Assembly (NCBI GenBank): GCA_947382875.1
Contig: CANDBG010000027.1
Location: forward strand, 1 to 35,076
Length of the DNA: 35,076 bases
Source: an uncultured Oscillibacter sp.
GTDB lineage: Bacteria > Bacillota > Clostridia > Oscillospirales > Oscillospiraceae
Reading direction: 5' to 3'
Below, in pieces: positions 1 through 8,845 of the stretch (positions within the stretch are counted from its first letter, which is position 1; each line of letters starts with the position of its first letter). A program made the position numbers and the translations under genes. The notes under the pieces are model-generated. The model saw only the letters and a list, made by a program, of their open reading frames with translations. It searched no databases and was not told where the DNA came from.

Positions 1-424
1 AAACCAGAAAACGAAATCGACTTGCCTCTGCGTCTAACTCCGCTGCCGCTGCTGCAGTGCGCGAAATGGTACGATGCGGTTAGCGGTTGAAATCGCTTGG
101 AGGAAACCAAACCAGAAAACGAAATCGACTTGCCTCTGCGTCTAACTCCGCTGCCGCTGCTGCGGTGCGCGAAAGGGATCGCCTTCGGCGTCCGCAGTCG
201 TCAGCCTTTTCAACTACCGCAGAGCGGCAGCGGTATCTGTGGCTGGGGCAAGTCAGTAATGCACTTTTCGTAACAGAGGCAAAAAGCCGTCAAGTTTCCA
301 CCAGTCTCAACAACAATCCATTTCGCCTACCGGCAGAGCGGCAGCGGAATCTGCGGCTGAATCAAGTCGGTGACAGACTTCTAAGCCGACAGGGGCAGAG
401 TCTGAAAAGTTTCCACCAGTCTGC
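1..424. repeat. Four-copy repeat cluster, two copies in each orientation
   Basis: Positions 1-66 and 109-174 are direct copies that differ at one base (56 versus 164). Positions about 215-259 and 325-374 contain the same core in reverse orientation; all four share GACTTG followed about 15 bases later by CCGCTGCCGCT. The two inverted copies sit in longer units of about 115 bp, which also repeat GCAGAGCGGCAGCGG (219-233, 333-347) and AAGTTTCCACCAGTCT (292-307, 407-422). The first copy may extend beyond the window. No credible gene lies here. It resembles REP/BIME-type intergenic repeats; a structured RNA is possible but unproven. Confidence 0.75.
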
Positions 425-460
425 CAGCGTCTTTTTCTCTTTTGGACCGTCCACGGCCCG

Positions 461-494
461 TTTTCTCTTTTTCTTCGCGAAGAAAAAGAGAAAA
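461..494. repeat. 34-bp perfect palindrome
   Basis: Two 17-base arms (left arm TTTTCTCTTTTTCTTCG) abut without a loop. In RNA this would fold into a long A/U-rich hairpin, and the pyrimidine-rich arm on either strand could help termination. It lies 108 bp upstream of mfd. A terminator for an upstream gene or part of the repeat cluster are the simplest readings. Confidence 0.7.
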
Positions 495-541
495 TGGGGG
501 GTGGAACTGCCCAGCCGCCGATGAGCGGCAAGCCATCACCC

Positions 542-557
542 CGCGGCGCAAGCCGCG
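542..557 (+). other. GC hairpin upstream of mfd
   Basis: A 6-bp stem CGCGGC/GCCGCG closes a GCAA tetraloop of the stable GNRA class, followed by a C-rich stretch and CCCCGCAGGGG-like sequence. It sits about 45 bases before the mfd start. It may be part of the mfd leader or of a repetitive intergenic element. No convincing promoter was found between 1 and 602. Confidence 0.4.
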
Positions 558-602
558 CCCCCCGCAGGGGAGTAAAGCCCTTCCTGGCAAGGAGTAAATG
601 AG

Positions 603-3600
603 ATGAAACATTTTTTGGAAGAATTGACGAAAATTCCAGAGATGGCGGAGTTACTCCGTAAACTTGAAGAGGGTATCAGCCCAGTTGCCGTGCACGGCCT
701 GCAGCCCGTGCAGCGGGCCTGTATTGGCGCTGCCGCCGCAACGGCTGAAAAACGCCCCGCGGTGTTCCTCTGCGGGGATGAACAAGAGGCGCGTGTGCTG
801 GCCGCTGACCTGGAAGCCTTGTTCCAAAAACCACCCGTTACCCTCTTTGCCCGAGAGTGGCAAATACGCCCCGGCGCCCTCGCGTCCCGTGACTGGGAAC
901 GCGGACGCCTCGCAGCCCTCTACGCCTTGGCCTCCGGCCAGGCTTGCGCCGTCGTCGCTACCGCAGACGCCCTTATGTCCCGTACTCTGCCGCCCAAACT
1001 GCTCAAATCCCTCGCCATTACACTGGAAACCGGTAAACGTATGGATTTGCAGAGGCTGACAGATCAACTCCTGTCCGCTGGATACACGCGCTGTACACAA
1101 GTGGAAGGCGTCGGACAATTTGCGCTGCGGGGCGGAATTTTGGACGTTTTCTCACCCTTAATGCTCCAACCGGTGCGCTGCGAGTTCTTTGACGACGAAA
1201 TTGATTCCATGGGCGTATTTGACCCTGGAACGCAACGCCGTATCTCCAATCTGGATTCGGCCTTACTCCTTCCAGCCGCGGAAACCCTCCCACGCTGCGC
1301 CGAGGGCGGCCTGAACGGTCTCGCAGCAAAATTGCTGGCTCTGTCCAAACGTAAAAAAGGCGATGCCGCCGCGCGGCTTCTGGAAGACGCCGAACGACTG
1401 CAAAGCGGCTCCATTCCCGACGGCATGGACCGCTACATTGCGGCAATTTACCCGGAAGTTACCACCGGCGTCCACTACCTGCCTGCAAATTCCCTGGTGT
1501 TTCTATGTGAAAGCGGACGGGTAGATGAACGCGTAAAAGGGACGCTGCTGCAAAACCGTCAGGACGTGGAAACGCTGTTGGAAGCGGGAGTTTTGGCGGG
1601 GGAATATGGAAAATTTTTACTGTCCTCCGAAGAATTTTACAACGCTCTGGAAGCCTTCCCGCTGGTCATGGCGGATTCGCTTCCGACCTCCCGGCAGCCA
1701 ATACGCCCCAAGGCTCTGCTGAATATAAACGCACGGCAGCTCAGTTCTTACGGCGGCAGTCTGGAAACGGCGGTCACAGATCTGGAACAGTACCGGAAAA
1801 ACGGAAGCGCAGTACTACTCCTGTGCGGCAACGAGGGCCGCGCCCACAACCTTCACCATCTTCTGACAAACCGCGGGATTCCTGCCTCCTTGGACCTGCG
1901 CGGGACGGCTATGCCGCGTCCGGGAGAGGTGCGTATTGGTCTGGGAGCCTTATCGGCGGGGTGTGAATGGCCGGTATTGCGTTTGGCAGTGCTGACCGAA
2001 GGACAGCTCACCACACCTGCACGCCGTCGTGCGCGTCTGAAAAAGGAGTCGAACCGCCAGAAAATCCAGTCCTATACCGACTTGAAGCCGGGCGATCTGG
2101 TGGTTCATGTTCACCATGGCGTCGGACGCTTCGCAGGAATCCAGCGAATGCCGGTAGACGGCGTGGAAAAGGATTACATCAAACTGGATTACGCGGGCGG
2201 CGACTGCCTGTATGTGCCGGCAACACAGCTGGACCTGGTAAGCAAGTACATTGGCGGCGGCGAAGACAACGAGCGTCAGAAGCTGAACAAGCTGGGCGGG
2301 ACGGAATGGGCAAAACAGAAGGTCCGGGCAAAAAAGGCGGTCAAGGATTTGGCAAAGGGCCTCACGCAGCTTTACGCAGAACGCCAGCGTCGTCCGGGCT
2401 ACGCATTTTCTCCAGATTCCCCGTGGCAGCGGGAGTTCGAGGACGCCTTTCCGTACGCGGAAACAGACGACCAGCTCCGCGCGATATCGGAGATCAAAAA
2501 GGACATGGAGAAATCCCGTCCGATGGACCGTCTCCTGTGCGGCGACGTAGGCTACGGCAAAACGGAAGTTGCTTTGCGTGCAGTAATGAAATGTGTTTTG
2601 GACGGAAAACAGGCGGCGATTTTAGTCCCGACCACCGTCCTAGCGCAGCAGCACTACGCGACAGCGTTAGGCCGTTTCCGGAATTTTCCGGTAACAATAG
2701 AAGTTCTGTCGCGTTTCACCCCGCCTAAAGAGGCGAAGCGTATTTTGGAATCAGCCCGCACAGGCGGCGTAGACCTGTTGATCGGAACGCATAAGCTGCT
2801 GCAAAAGAACATGGCGTTCAAGGACCTGGGCCTGTTGATTATAGACGAAGAACAGCGATTCGGCGTCACGCACAAGGAGCGGCTGAAGGAAATGAGCCGT
2901 CAGGTAGATGTGCTGACGCTCTCCGCCACGCCAATACCGCGGACTCTGAACATGGCGTTGTCAGGCTTACGGGACATGTCAACGATTGAGGAACCGCCAG
3001 CGGACCGCCAGCCGGTGCAGACGTACGTCATGGAGCACGACTGGGCGGTGCTGGAGGACGCGATGCGCAAGGAGCTTTCCCGCGGCGGACAGATATACTA
3101 TCTTCACAACCGGGTTGAGAGCATTGACCTGACGGCCTCGAGAATCCAAAAGCTGCTGGGGCCGGACGTACGGGTAGTAACCGGCCACGGAAAAATGGGC
3201 GAGCAGGAACTGTCCGCGGTCATGCACGCGATGGTAGACGGCGAAGCGGACATTCTGGTATGTACAACGATCATCGAAACAGGGATTGACATATCAAACG
3301 TCAACACGTTAATCATCGAGGACGCGGACCGGATGGGGCTTGCGCAGCTTCATCAGATACGCGGACGAATTGGCCGCAGCGCACGCCGTGCCTATGCCTA
3401 TCTGACGTATCGCCGCGGAAAAATTTTACAGGAGACGGCGGCGAAGCGTCTTGCGGCCATACGGGAATATGTGGAATTCGGTTCCGGCTTTCGGATTGCG
3501 ATGCGGGACCTGGAGATTCGGGGTGCAGGAAACCTGCTGGGTCCGGAGCAATCGGGCTATTTAATGAGCGTAGGCTACGACTTGTACTTGAAGCTGTTGG

Positions 3601-4088
3601 AAGAAGCGGTACTGGAGGAGCGCGGCGAAGAAAAGAAGATCGAAACAGAATGCTCGGCCGACCTGACGGTCAACGCGAATATTCCGGAGCGTTACGTCTC
3701 GTCGCCGGAGCAGCGCATGGACCTGTACCGTCGCATTGCGGCGATTCGCAGCAGCGAAGACGCGTCGGACCTGCTGGACGAGCTGCTGGACCGCTACGGC
3801 GAAGCGCCGCAGCCGGTGCTGGCGTTGTTGGATGTCGCATTGCTGCGGGCCGCGGCAGCGAAAGCAGGGGTGTCAGATATCACGCAGAAAAAGGATATAC
3901 TGCGCTTTCAGCTTGCGCAGTTCCGACCGGAAGCGGTAGTGCGTGTGTGCGGGCTGAACAAGTACCGCCGTCGTTTGACGCTTTCCGCCGGAGAGAATCC
4001 GGCCTTGTCTTTGAAACTCCCGCCGGGAGCGGGTGCGTTGGACGAAGCAATGATGTTAATAGAAGAATTGCAGGCAAAGGGAGCCTGA
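603..4088 (+). CDS. mfd: Transcription-repair coupling factor Mfd
   Basis: Mfd releases RNA polymerase stalled at DNA lesions and recruits UvrA. The 1161 residues match the family's usual length of about 1150-1180. The N-terminal third is UvrB-like. The RNA polymerase interaction domain begins near residue 493 (KPGDLVVHVHHGVGRF). The RecG-like translocase follows with Walker A GDVGYGKT at 647-654 and the DEEQ box at 748-751, then SATPIPRT and the TRG region with the QIRGRIGR motif. The C-terminal TRCF domain is complete. The start at 603 has AAGGAG at 589-594, spaced 8 bases. It probably forms a transcription unit with the PrsA-like gene 88 bp downstream, although a hairpin lies between them. 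Nothing in it appears damaged. Confidence 0.97.
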   Translation: MKHFLEELTKIPEMAELLRKLEEGISPVAVHGLQPVQRACIGAAAATAEKRPAVFLCGDEQEARVLAADLEALFQKPPVTLFAREWQIRPGALASRDWERGRLAALYALASGQACAVVATADALMSRTLPPKLLKSLAITLETGKRMDLQRLTDQLLSAGYTRCTQVEGVGQFALRGGILDVFSPLMLQPVRCEFFDDEIDSMGVFDPGTQRRISNLDSALLLPAAETLPRCAEGGLNGLAAKLLALSKRKKGDAAARLLEDAERLQSGSIPDGMDRYIAAIYPEVTTGVHYLPANSLVFLCESGRVDERVKGTLLQNRQDVETLLEAGVLAGEYGKFLLSSEEFYNALEAFPLVMADSLPTSRQPIRPKALLNINARQLSSYGGSLETAVTDLEQYRKNGSAVLLLCGNEGRAHNLHHLLTNRGIPASLDLRGTAMPRPGEVRIGLGALSAGCEWPVLRLAVLTEGQLTTPARRRARLKKESNRQKIQSYTDLKPGDLVVHVHHGVGRFAGIQRMPVDGVEKDYIKLDYAGGDCLYVPATQLDLVSKYIGGGEDNERQKLNKLGGTEWAKQKVRAKKAVKDLAKGLTQLYAERQRRPGYAFSPDSPWQREFEDAFPYAETDDQLRAISEIKKDMEKSRPMDRLLCGDVGYGKTEVALRAVMKCVLDGKQAAILVPTTVLAQQHYATALGRFRNFPVTIEVLSRFTPPKEAKRILESARTGGVDLLIGTHKLLQKNMAFKDLGLLIIDEEQRFGVTHKERLKEMSRQVDVLTLSATPIPRTLNMALSGLRDMSTIEEPPADRQPVQTYVMEHDWAVLEDAMRKELSRGGQIYYLHNRVESIDLTASRIQKLLGPDVRVVTGHGKMGEQELSAVMHAMVDGEADILVCTTIIETGIDISNVNTLIIEDADRMGLAQLHQIRGRIGRSARRAYAYLTYRRGKILQETAAKRLAAIREYVEFGSGFRIAMRDLEIRGAGNLLGPEQSGYLMSVGYDLYLKLLEEAVLEERGEEKKIETECSADLTVNANIPERYVSSPEQRMDLYRRIAAIRSSEDASDLLDELLDRYGEAPQPVLALLDVALLRAAAAKAGVSDITQKKDILRFQLAQFRPEAVVRVCGLNKYRRRLTLSAGENPALSLKLPPGAGALDEAMMLIEELQAKGA

Positions 4089-4097
4089 ATCGGGAAT

Positions 4098-4127
4098 GGG
4101 GGTGCGTTAAGTTCTAAACGCGCCCCC
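4098..4127 (+). terminator. Hairpin between mfd and the lipoprotein gene
   Basis: Stem GGGGGTGCGTT (4098-4108) pairs with AACGCGCCCCC (4117-4127) with one G-U pair and an 8-base loop. Only a short U-poor tail (GTTTGCAT) follows, so it may be a partial terminator or an mRNA stabiliser rather than a full stop. Confidence 0.45.
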
Positions 4128-4176
4128 GTTTGCATAGTCTAAGGACAGCCTGCTGGAGGGGAAGGAGGTCCGGAAA

Positions 4177-5214
4177 ATGGGGAGATGGAAATGGGCGCCA
4201 GCTGTGATCGCGTGTTTGTTTCTGACGGCCTGCACTGTGCCGGAAAGCGGCGGAAATGAACGGTCAGCAGAGACGACGGTACTGGGCGAAGCGGCCGGCA
4301 TAGGGGAAGAAGAGACACTGTTAATGGTAGACGGTCAGGCGCTTCCGGCGTGGCGGTATTTGTACTGGTTAGCGTTCACGTGCGATCAAATAGAGGCGCG
4401 GTACAAGGAAGCGGGGAAGGCTCTGGACTGGGCGGCTCCGGCGGAGGGCGGCACGCTGCTGGACTACGCAAAGGGGCAGGCGTTGGAGGACACGGTATTG
4501 TATGCGGTGATCGAGAACTGGGCGGAGTCGTATCGCTGCGGTTTGGAGGCGGCGGACCGGGAGGAAATCAAAGCGGAATGGGCGAAGCAGTCGGAGAGCA
4601 GCGGCGGAGAGAAAGCGTTTTTAAGAGAGCTGGCATGTCAGGGCTTGGACCGTGCCCGCTGGGAAACATTGGAAGAAACGGGGTATTTGTACGCGAAGCT
4701 GTGCGAGTTGTACGAGGCAAAAGAGGGACCCTTCCAGCGGCCCGCGCCGCAGCCGGCGAAGGTGATGGTAGATCGGTTGCTGGTATCGGCGGAACCGGAC
4801 CGGGGCGCGGCACAGGAACGGGCAGCGGAGCTTTTTTCAAAACTGAACACGGCGACGGACCAGGGCGCGGAATTTGCGGCGTTAGCGGCAGCGTCCGACG
4901 ACGCCGCCGGCCCGCGCGTTTTCACAGCCGGCGAGACATTTTCAGCGCCATTGGAGGAAGTAGTAAAGACGTTAGCGCCCGGACAAGTTTCCGGGATTGT
5001 AGAATCAGAGGAAGGGTTTTCAATTTTACGCCGCATGGAGGAAGAAGCGTCATCAGAGTCAACGGAAGACCTTCCAGAATTTGACGTTCTCCTGCAAAAC
5101 GCGGCAGCGAAAGCGGATGTAACCCTCACTCCTGCATACGAGTTGATAGACCCGGCTCAATTCGCGGCCTCTCTCCAGAATGCCCGTTCAGACAGCGGTT
5201 TTTCGTCGAAATAA
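4177..5214 (+). CDS. PrsA/SurA-like peptidyl-prolyl isomerase lipoprotein
   Basis: This 345-residue protein begins with a short basic segment, a hydrophobic stretch and the lipobox LTAC, with the lipidated cysteine at residue 19, so it should be anchored outside the membrane. Residues about 45-180 resemble the helical SurA N-terminal region. Residues about 190-285 (VDRLLVS, then the FAALAAASDD and LAPGQVSGIVESEEGFSI stretches) match a parvulin rotamase domain. Such proteins help secreted proteins fold. The acidic C-terminus has no clear motif. A strong Shine-Dalgarno (GGAAGGAGG) precedes the start. Some parvulin consensus residues, such as the SxxxxGG segment, are not clearly kept, so chaperone activity without catalysis is possible. 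Confidence 0.8.
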   Translation: MGRWKWAPAVIACLFLTACTVPESGGNERSAETTVLGEAAGIGEEETLLMVDGQALPAWRYLYWLAFTCDQIEARYKEAGKALDWAAPAEGGTLLDYAKGQALEDTVLYAVIENWAESYRCGLEAADREEIKAEWAKQSESSGGEKAFLRELACQGLDRARWETLEETGYLYAKLCELYEAKEGPFQRPAPQPAKVMVDRLLVSAEPDRGAAQERAAELFSKLNTATDQGAEFAALAAASDDAAGPRVFTAGETFSAPLEEVVKTLAPGQVSGIVESEEGFSILRRMEEEASSESTEDLPEFDVLLQNAAAKADVTLTPAYELIDPAQFAASLQNARSDSGFSSK

Positions 5215-5274
5215 CGAAAAGGAGCGGCGTTTTGTCAAAGATTTAACAAAAAAGAAAAACCCTGCAAATCACCA

Positions 5275-5303
5275 TTGACGCGAGACGTTTTTGAGACTAT
5301 AAT
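5275..5303 (+). promoter_or_regulatory. Thiolase promoter
   Basis: TTGACG (5275-5280) and TATAAT (5298-5303) are 17 bases apart, a near-consensus sigma-70-type promoter. Transcription would start near 5310, leaving a leader of about 115 nt that contains a GCGGC/GCCGC hairpin near 5380-5396. Confidence 0.8.
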
Positions 5304-5424
5304 ACAAAGGAAAGGAAGGTGGGCTTGAAGTTTGATATTTTTGTAACAAACTCTGCCGTACTTCCGCTCCCTGCGCCGGCGGCTGTTCCTGCCGCTGAAT
5401 TTTTATTAAAAATGGAGGACTACC

Positions 5425-6681
5425 ATGAAAGATCTTTACATCGTAAACTGCTGCCGTACCGCAATCGGCTCCTTTGGCGGCAGTTTGAAGAACACCCCCG
5501 CCGCCGAGCTGGGCGCAATCGTTGTGAAGGAAGCCCTCAACCGTGCCGGCGTCAAGCCCGAGCAGGTGGACGAGGTCATGTTCGGCTGCATCCTGACCGC
5601 TGGTTTGGGCCAGAACGTTGCCCGTCAGGTCTCGATCAAAGCCGGTATCCCCTATTCTGTCCCCGCTTACACCGTTGGTATGGTCTGCGGCTCTGGCATG
5701 AAGTCCGTCATCGAAGGCGCACGCTCCATCCTGGCCGGTGATTCGGATATCGTCGTCTGCGGCGGCACCGAGAACATGAGCGCGGCCCCCTTTGCAGCTC
5801 CCGACGCCCGCTGGGGCGCTCGCATGGGCGACAAGAAGCTGGTCGACACCATGATTAAGGACGGCCTCTGGGACGCTTATAATAATTATCACATGGGCAC
5901 CACTGCCGAGAATATCAACGACATTTGGGGCATCACCCGCAAAGAGCAGGACGAGTTTGCCGCTGCCTCCCAGCAGAAGGCGGAAGCCGCGCAGAAGTCC
6001 GGTCGTTTTGATGACGAAATCGTCGCGGTACCGGTAAAGGTGAAGAAGGATATCGTTGAGTTCAAGAAGGACGAGTATCCGAAGGCTGGCGTAACGGCGG
6101 AAGGCATTGCGAAGCTCCGCGGCGCGTTCCCGGTTGGTCCCGAGTCCCCGAACCCGGATGTAGTTCACACCTTTGAGCTGACCGGCAAGCAGGACACGGA
6201 TGACAAGGGACAGCAGCGCGTAACGGCGGCGAACGCCTCTGGTATTAACGACGGCGCTGCGGCGATCATCCTGGCTTCCGGCGAAGCGGTGGAGAAGTAC
6301 GGTCTGAAGCCGATGGTGAAGCTGATTGGCTGGGGCCAGGGCGGCGTGGACCCGAAGATCATGGGTGTGGGCCCGGTGCCCGCGTCTCGCCAGGCGATGG
6401 CGAAGGCCGGCGTGACCATCGACGACATTGACCTGATCGAAGCGAACGAAGCCTTTGCGGCGCAGTCGATTGCGGTAGGCCGCGAGCTGGGCTTTGACAT
6501 GGCGAAGGTAAACGTGAACGGCGGCGCGATTTCCCTGGGCCACCCGGTTGGCGCGTCCGGCGCACGGATTATCGTGACGTTGGTACACGAGATGCAGAAG
6601 CGTCCGGAGGCGAAGAAGGGCCTTGCGACGCTGTGCATTGGCGGCGGCATGGGCACGGCAGTTGTTGTGGAAAAGTGCTGA
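5425..6681 (+). CDS. thlA: Acetyl-CoA acetyltransferase (thiolase)
   Basis: This enzyme condenses two acetyl-CoA into acetoacetyl-CoA, the first step towards butyrate in clostridia, and can run in reverse. The acylated cysteine is C88 in VCGSGMKS. The other catalytic parts are present: [15 protein letters not shown] (H373) and CIGGGMG (C404). The protein is 418 residues against about 390-396 for most bacterial homologues. The excess lies at residues about 233-258, where [12 protein letters not shown] and the following stretch are inserted before [11 protein letters not shown]. The gene has its own strong promoter, an excellent Shine-Dalgarno (GGAGG) and uniform codon choice, suggesting high expression. 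No other butyrate genes are next to it. The symbol is by function; a thiolase of another pathway cannot be excluded. Confidence 0.93.
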   Translation: MKDLYIVNCCRTAIGSFGGSLKNTPAAELGAIVVKEALNRAGVKPEQVDEVMFGCILTAGLGQNVARQVSIKAGIPYSVPAYTVGMVCGSGMKSVIEGARSILAGDSDIVVCGGTENMSAAPFAAPDARWGARMGDKKLVDTMIKDGLWDAYNNYHMGTTAENINDIWGITRKEQDEFAAASQQKAEAAQKSGRFDDEIVAVPVKVKKDIVEFKKDEYPKAGVTAEGIAKLRGAFPVGPESPNPDVVHTFELTGKQDTDDKGQQRVTAANASGINDGAAAIILASGEAVEKYGLKPMVKLIGWGQGGVDPKIMGVGPVPASRQAMAKAGVTIDDIDLIEANEAFAAQSIAVGRELGFDMAKVNVNGGAISLGHPVGASGARIIVTLVHEMQKRPEAKKGLATLCIGGGMGTAVVVEKC

Positions 6682-6716
6682 AATAGGAGCGTTTTGGGTA
6701 AAACGTGACCTTGCGG

Positions 6717-6751
6717 AACAAAAAGAGAGGCATCGAGCCTCTCTTTTTGTT
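6717..6751. terminator. Bidirectional terminator between thlA and arcC
   Basis: A 15-bp stem (6717-6731 with 6737-6751) encloses loop ATCGA. The arms are A-rich on the left and T-rich on the right, so it reads as an intrinsic terminator on both strands and serves the two convergent genes. Confidence 0.9.
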
Positions 6752-6801
6752 TTGCAAGGGCTCCGCCCTTTGCAAACCCGCCAGGGGCGCAGCGCCCCTG
6801 G
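6752..6801. repeat. Paired GC palindromes
   Basis: Directly beside the terminator are two more inverted repeats: TTGCAAGGG...CCCTTTGCAA (about 6752-6775, one bulge) and CCAGGGGCGC-A-GCGCCCCTGG (6781-6801), the latter perfect with a one-base centre. They do not encode protein and look like a small intergenic repeat element located at the end of convergent genes. Confidence 0.65.
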
Positions 6802-6807
6802 ACCCTC

Positions 6808-7752
6808 TTATGAAAACGTAACAACGGTACCGGTTTTACCCTCCAAGGCATCCAGGCATTTATCAAGACTGGTAATAATCGCGCGCCGTCCCGGATAATT
6901 CCGCGCAAAGCGCATAGCGGCCTCGATTTTCGGCCGCATACTCCCAGCGCCGAAGTGGCCTTCCTCAAGGTAACGGGCAGCGTCGGCGAGGGACAAATGA
7001 TCCAAGTCCTGCTGATTAGGCTGACCGAAATGGATTGCAGCCTTTTCGACTTCAGTAAGGATAAGGAGTGCGTCGGCATTTACTTCCTCCGCGAGCAATT
7101 CCGCGGCAAAGTCCTTGTCAATGACGGCGGCCATTCCCTCAAGGGTACCGTCTGGATTTTCCGCGACAGGCACGCCGCCGCCTCCGCAGGTAATAACGAT
7201 AGCGTGGTCCCAAAGGAGGCGAATGGAGCCGATTTCGACGATTTTCTGCGGCAGCGGAGAAGCAACGACACGCCTCCAGCCGCGTCCGGCGTCCTCGCGC
7301 ATAACGTAACCCTTGTCAAGCTCGAGTTTCCGGGCATCTTCGGCGTTATAGAACGCGCCAATTGGTTTTGTAGGATTTTGGAAAGCGGGGTCTCTGCGGT
7401 CAACGACGACCTGGGTAGTAAGGGAAACAACGGGAACATTCCGACCCCGCACGCTCAAAGCGTACCGCAGGGCCTGTTGGATGTGATATCCGATATATCC
7501 CTGACTCATAGCGCCGCAGACATCAAAAGGCATCGGCGGCACAACATCCCGAGCGGTTTCGCCGGCCAGTAGAATACGTCCGACCTGTGGACCATTTCCA
7601 TGCACAATAGCGAGTTCGTACCCGCGCCTGCTGATTTCGGCGATGTGCTCGCAAGTTTTGCGAACGACTTCGAGTTGCGCCTCCGCAGTAGGCGGAGAAT
7701 TTTTCGATTGAAGGGCATTACCACCCAAAGCGATCACGATTTTTTCCGGCAT
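6808..7752 (-). CDS. arcC: Carbamate kinase
   Basis: Carbamate kinase transfers phosphate between carbamoyl phosphate and ADP, normally yielding ATP during arginine or citrulline breakdown. The 314 residues agree with the family. Visible motifs are the amino-acid-kinase start ALGGNAL, VHGNGPQVG, the ITCGGGGVPV loop, and GSMRPKIEAA near the C-terminus. The reading frame stays open upstream into argF, but the start at 7752 (MPEKIVIALGG) fits the family and has an AAAGGA at 7764-7769. The gene is separated from argF by a strong terminator and has its own candidate promoter. No arginine deiminase gene is present in the window, so its carbamoyl phosphate would come from the neighbouring ornithine carbamoyltransferase running backwards, or from elsewhere. 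Confidence 0.95.
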   Translation of the reverse strand: MPEKIVIALGGNALQSKNSPPTAEAQLEVVRKTCEHIAEISRRGYELAIVHGNGPQVGRILLAGETARDVVPPMPFDVCGAMSQGYIGYHIQQALRYALSVRGRNVPVVSLTTQVVVDRRDPAFQNPTKPIGAFYNAEDARKLELDKGYVMREDAGRGWRRVVASPLPQKIVEIGSIRLLWDHAIVITCGGGGVPVAENPDGTLEGMAAVIDKDFAAELLAEEVNADALLILTEVEKAAIHFGQPNQQDLDHLSLADAARYLEEGHFGAGSMRPKIEAAMRFARNYPGRRAIITSLDKCLDALEGKTGTVVTFS

Positions 7753-7775
7753 AAAAAAAGCGTCCTTTCCAAGAA

Positions 7776-7805
7776 AACATACGAACAGTTTGTGTGGAAA
7801 GTCAA
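7776..7805 (-). promoter_or_regulatory. Candidate arcC promoter
   Basis: On the minus strand TTGACT (7800-7805) and TATGTT (7776-7781) are 18 bases apart, downstream of the argF terminator and 24 bases before arcC. The -10 matches 4 of 6 consensus bases. It suggests arcC can be transcribed apart from the arg operon. Confidence 0.5.
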
Positions 7806-7815
7806 GTATTATGCG

Positions 7816-7842
7816 GAAAAACGGACGGCTTTCGCCGTCCGT
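7816..7842 (-). terminator. Terminator after argF
   Basis: On the minus strand the stem ACGGACGGC/GCCGTCCGT closes a GAAA tetraloop and is followed by a run of U (TTTTTCC with the last stem base). This is a textbook intrinsic terminator a few bases behind the argF stop codon. Confidence 0.92.
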
Positions 7843-7849
7843 CAGTGAA

Positions 7850-8833
7850 TTATTTGAGGAGTTCCAAGAGCACGGCCTTAATAGTGTGCATCCGATTTTC
7901 GGCCTCATCGAAAACAATCGATTGTTTGGATTCGAACACCTCGTCAGTAACTTCCATCGCATCGCGTCCGAAGCGTTCACCCATTTCGCGTCCCACGGCA
8001 GTTTTGTGGTCATGGTAAGCGGGAAGGCAGTGCATGAAGCGGCATTGCGGTCCGGCGGCATCCATGAGAGCTTTCGTGACCTGATAAGGCCCCAAAGCCT
8101 GAATGCGTTCCTGCCAGACCTCGACGGGTTCACCCATAGATACCCAAACGTCAGTGTAGAGCACGTCCGCGCCTTGAACGGCGTCCATTGGATTTTCAGA
8201 GAATTCCAGCGTTGCGCCGGTATCCTGCGCGGCAGCCTGACATGTGTCAACAAGAGCGGCGTCAGGCCAATAGGCTTTTGGAGCGCAGGCGCAAAAATGC
8301 ATCCCCATTTTAGCACATCCAACCATAAGGGAATTCCCCATGTTGTAGCGAGCGTCCCCGAGATAAACGAGCTTGACGCCCTTCAAGCGTCCGAAATGTT
8401 CCTGAATTGTAAGGAAATCGGCCAAAATTTGGGTGGGATGAAACTCATTGGTCAGCCCGTTAAACACAGGAACCCCGGCAAACCGTGCCAATTCCTCGAC
8501 GCGCTCCTGTTCAAATCCGCGGTATTCGATACCGTCATACATCCGCCCCAGGACGCGGGCGGTGTCAGCGATAGACTCTTTGACGCCGATCTGGGAACCG
8601 GTAGGTCCAAGGTAAGTAGATCCCATCCCGAGGTCCTGCGCAGCGACTTCAAAGGCACAGCGGGTACGGGTAGAAGTTTTTTCAAAGATCAGCGCGACGT
8701 TTTTGCCTTCGAGGTAACGGTGAGGGATACCAGCTTTTTTCTTGGCTTTGAGGTCCGCAGCGGTATCTAGGAACTGTTGAATTTCGGCGGGAGAAAAGTC
8801 GAGCAATTTCAAAAAGTGCGTATGATTTTTCAT
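7850..8833 (-). CDS. argF: Ornithine carbamoyltransferase
   Basis: It joins carbamoyl phosphate and ornithine to give citrulline. The 327 residues carry all key motifs: STRTR at 54-58 for carbamoyl phosphate, HPTQ at 132-135, DVWVSMG at 228-234 for ornithine, and HCLPA at 268-272. By eye it resembles the enterobacterial ArgF/ArgI and catabolic ArcB type ([28 protein letters not shown]). It sits 12 bp behind argD in the biosynthetic operon but is also next to carbamate kinase, so sequence alone does not decide between synthesis and breakdown; operon position favours synthesis. An AGAGG precedes the start. Confidence 0.95.
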   Translation of the reverse strand: MKNHTHFLKLLDFSPAEIQQFLDTAADLKAKKKAGIPHRYLEGKNVALIFEKTSTRTRCAFEVAAQDLGMGSTYLGPTGSQIGVKESIADTARVLGRMYDGIEYRGFEQERVEELARFAGVPVFNGLTNEFHPTQILADFLTIQEHFGRLKGVKLVYLGDARYNMGNSLMVGCAKMGMHFCACAPKAYWPDAALVDTCQAAAQDTGATLEFSENPMDAVQGADVLYTDVWVSMGEPVEVWQERIQALGPYQVTKALMDAAGPQCRFMHCLPAYHDHKTAVGREMGERFGRDAMEVTDEVFESKQSIVFDEAENRMHTIKAVLLELLK

Positions 8834-8845
8834 AAGAACCTCTCT

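Noticed and set aside
1..424. CRISPR array
   Set aside because: The repeats are few, lie in both orientations and have no regular spacers; no cas gene is present.
87..524. 145-codon open frame upstream of mfd
   Set aside because: It runs through the repeat cluster and the palindrome, is of low-complexity Arg/Ser/Gln composition and has no ribosome site. The frame is a by-product of repeats.
7753..8322. Upstream extension of the carbamate kinase frame
   Set aside because: It overlaps argF on the same strand and crosses the terminator; the kinase family begins at MPEKIVIALGG.
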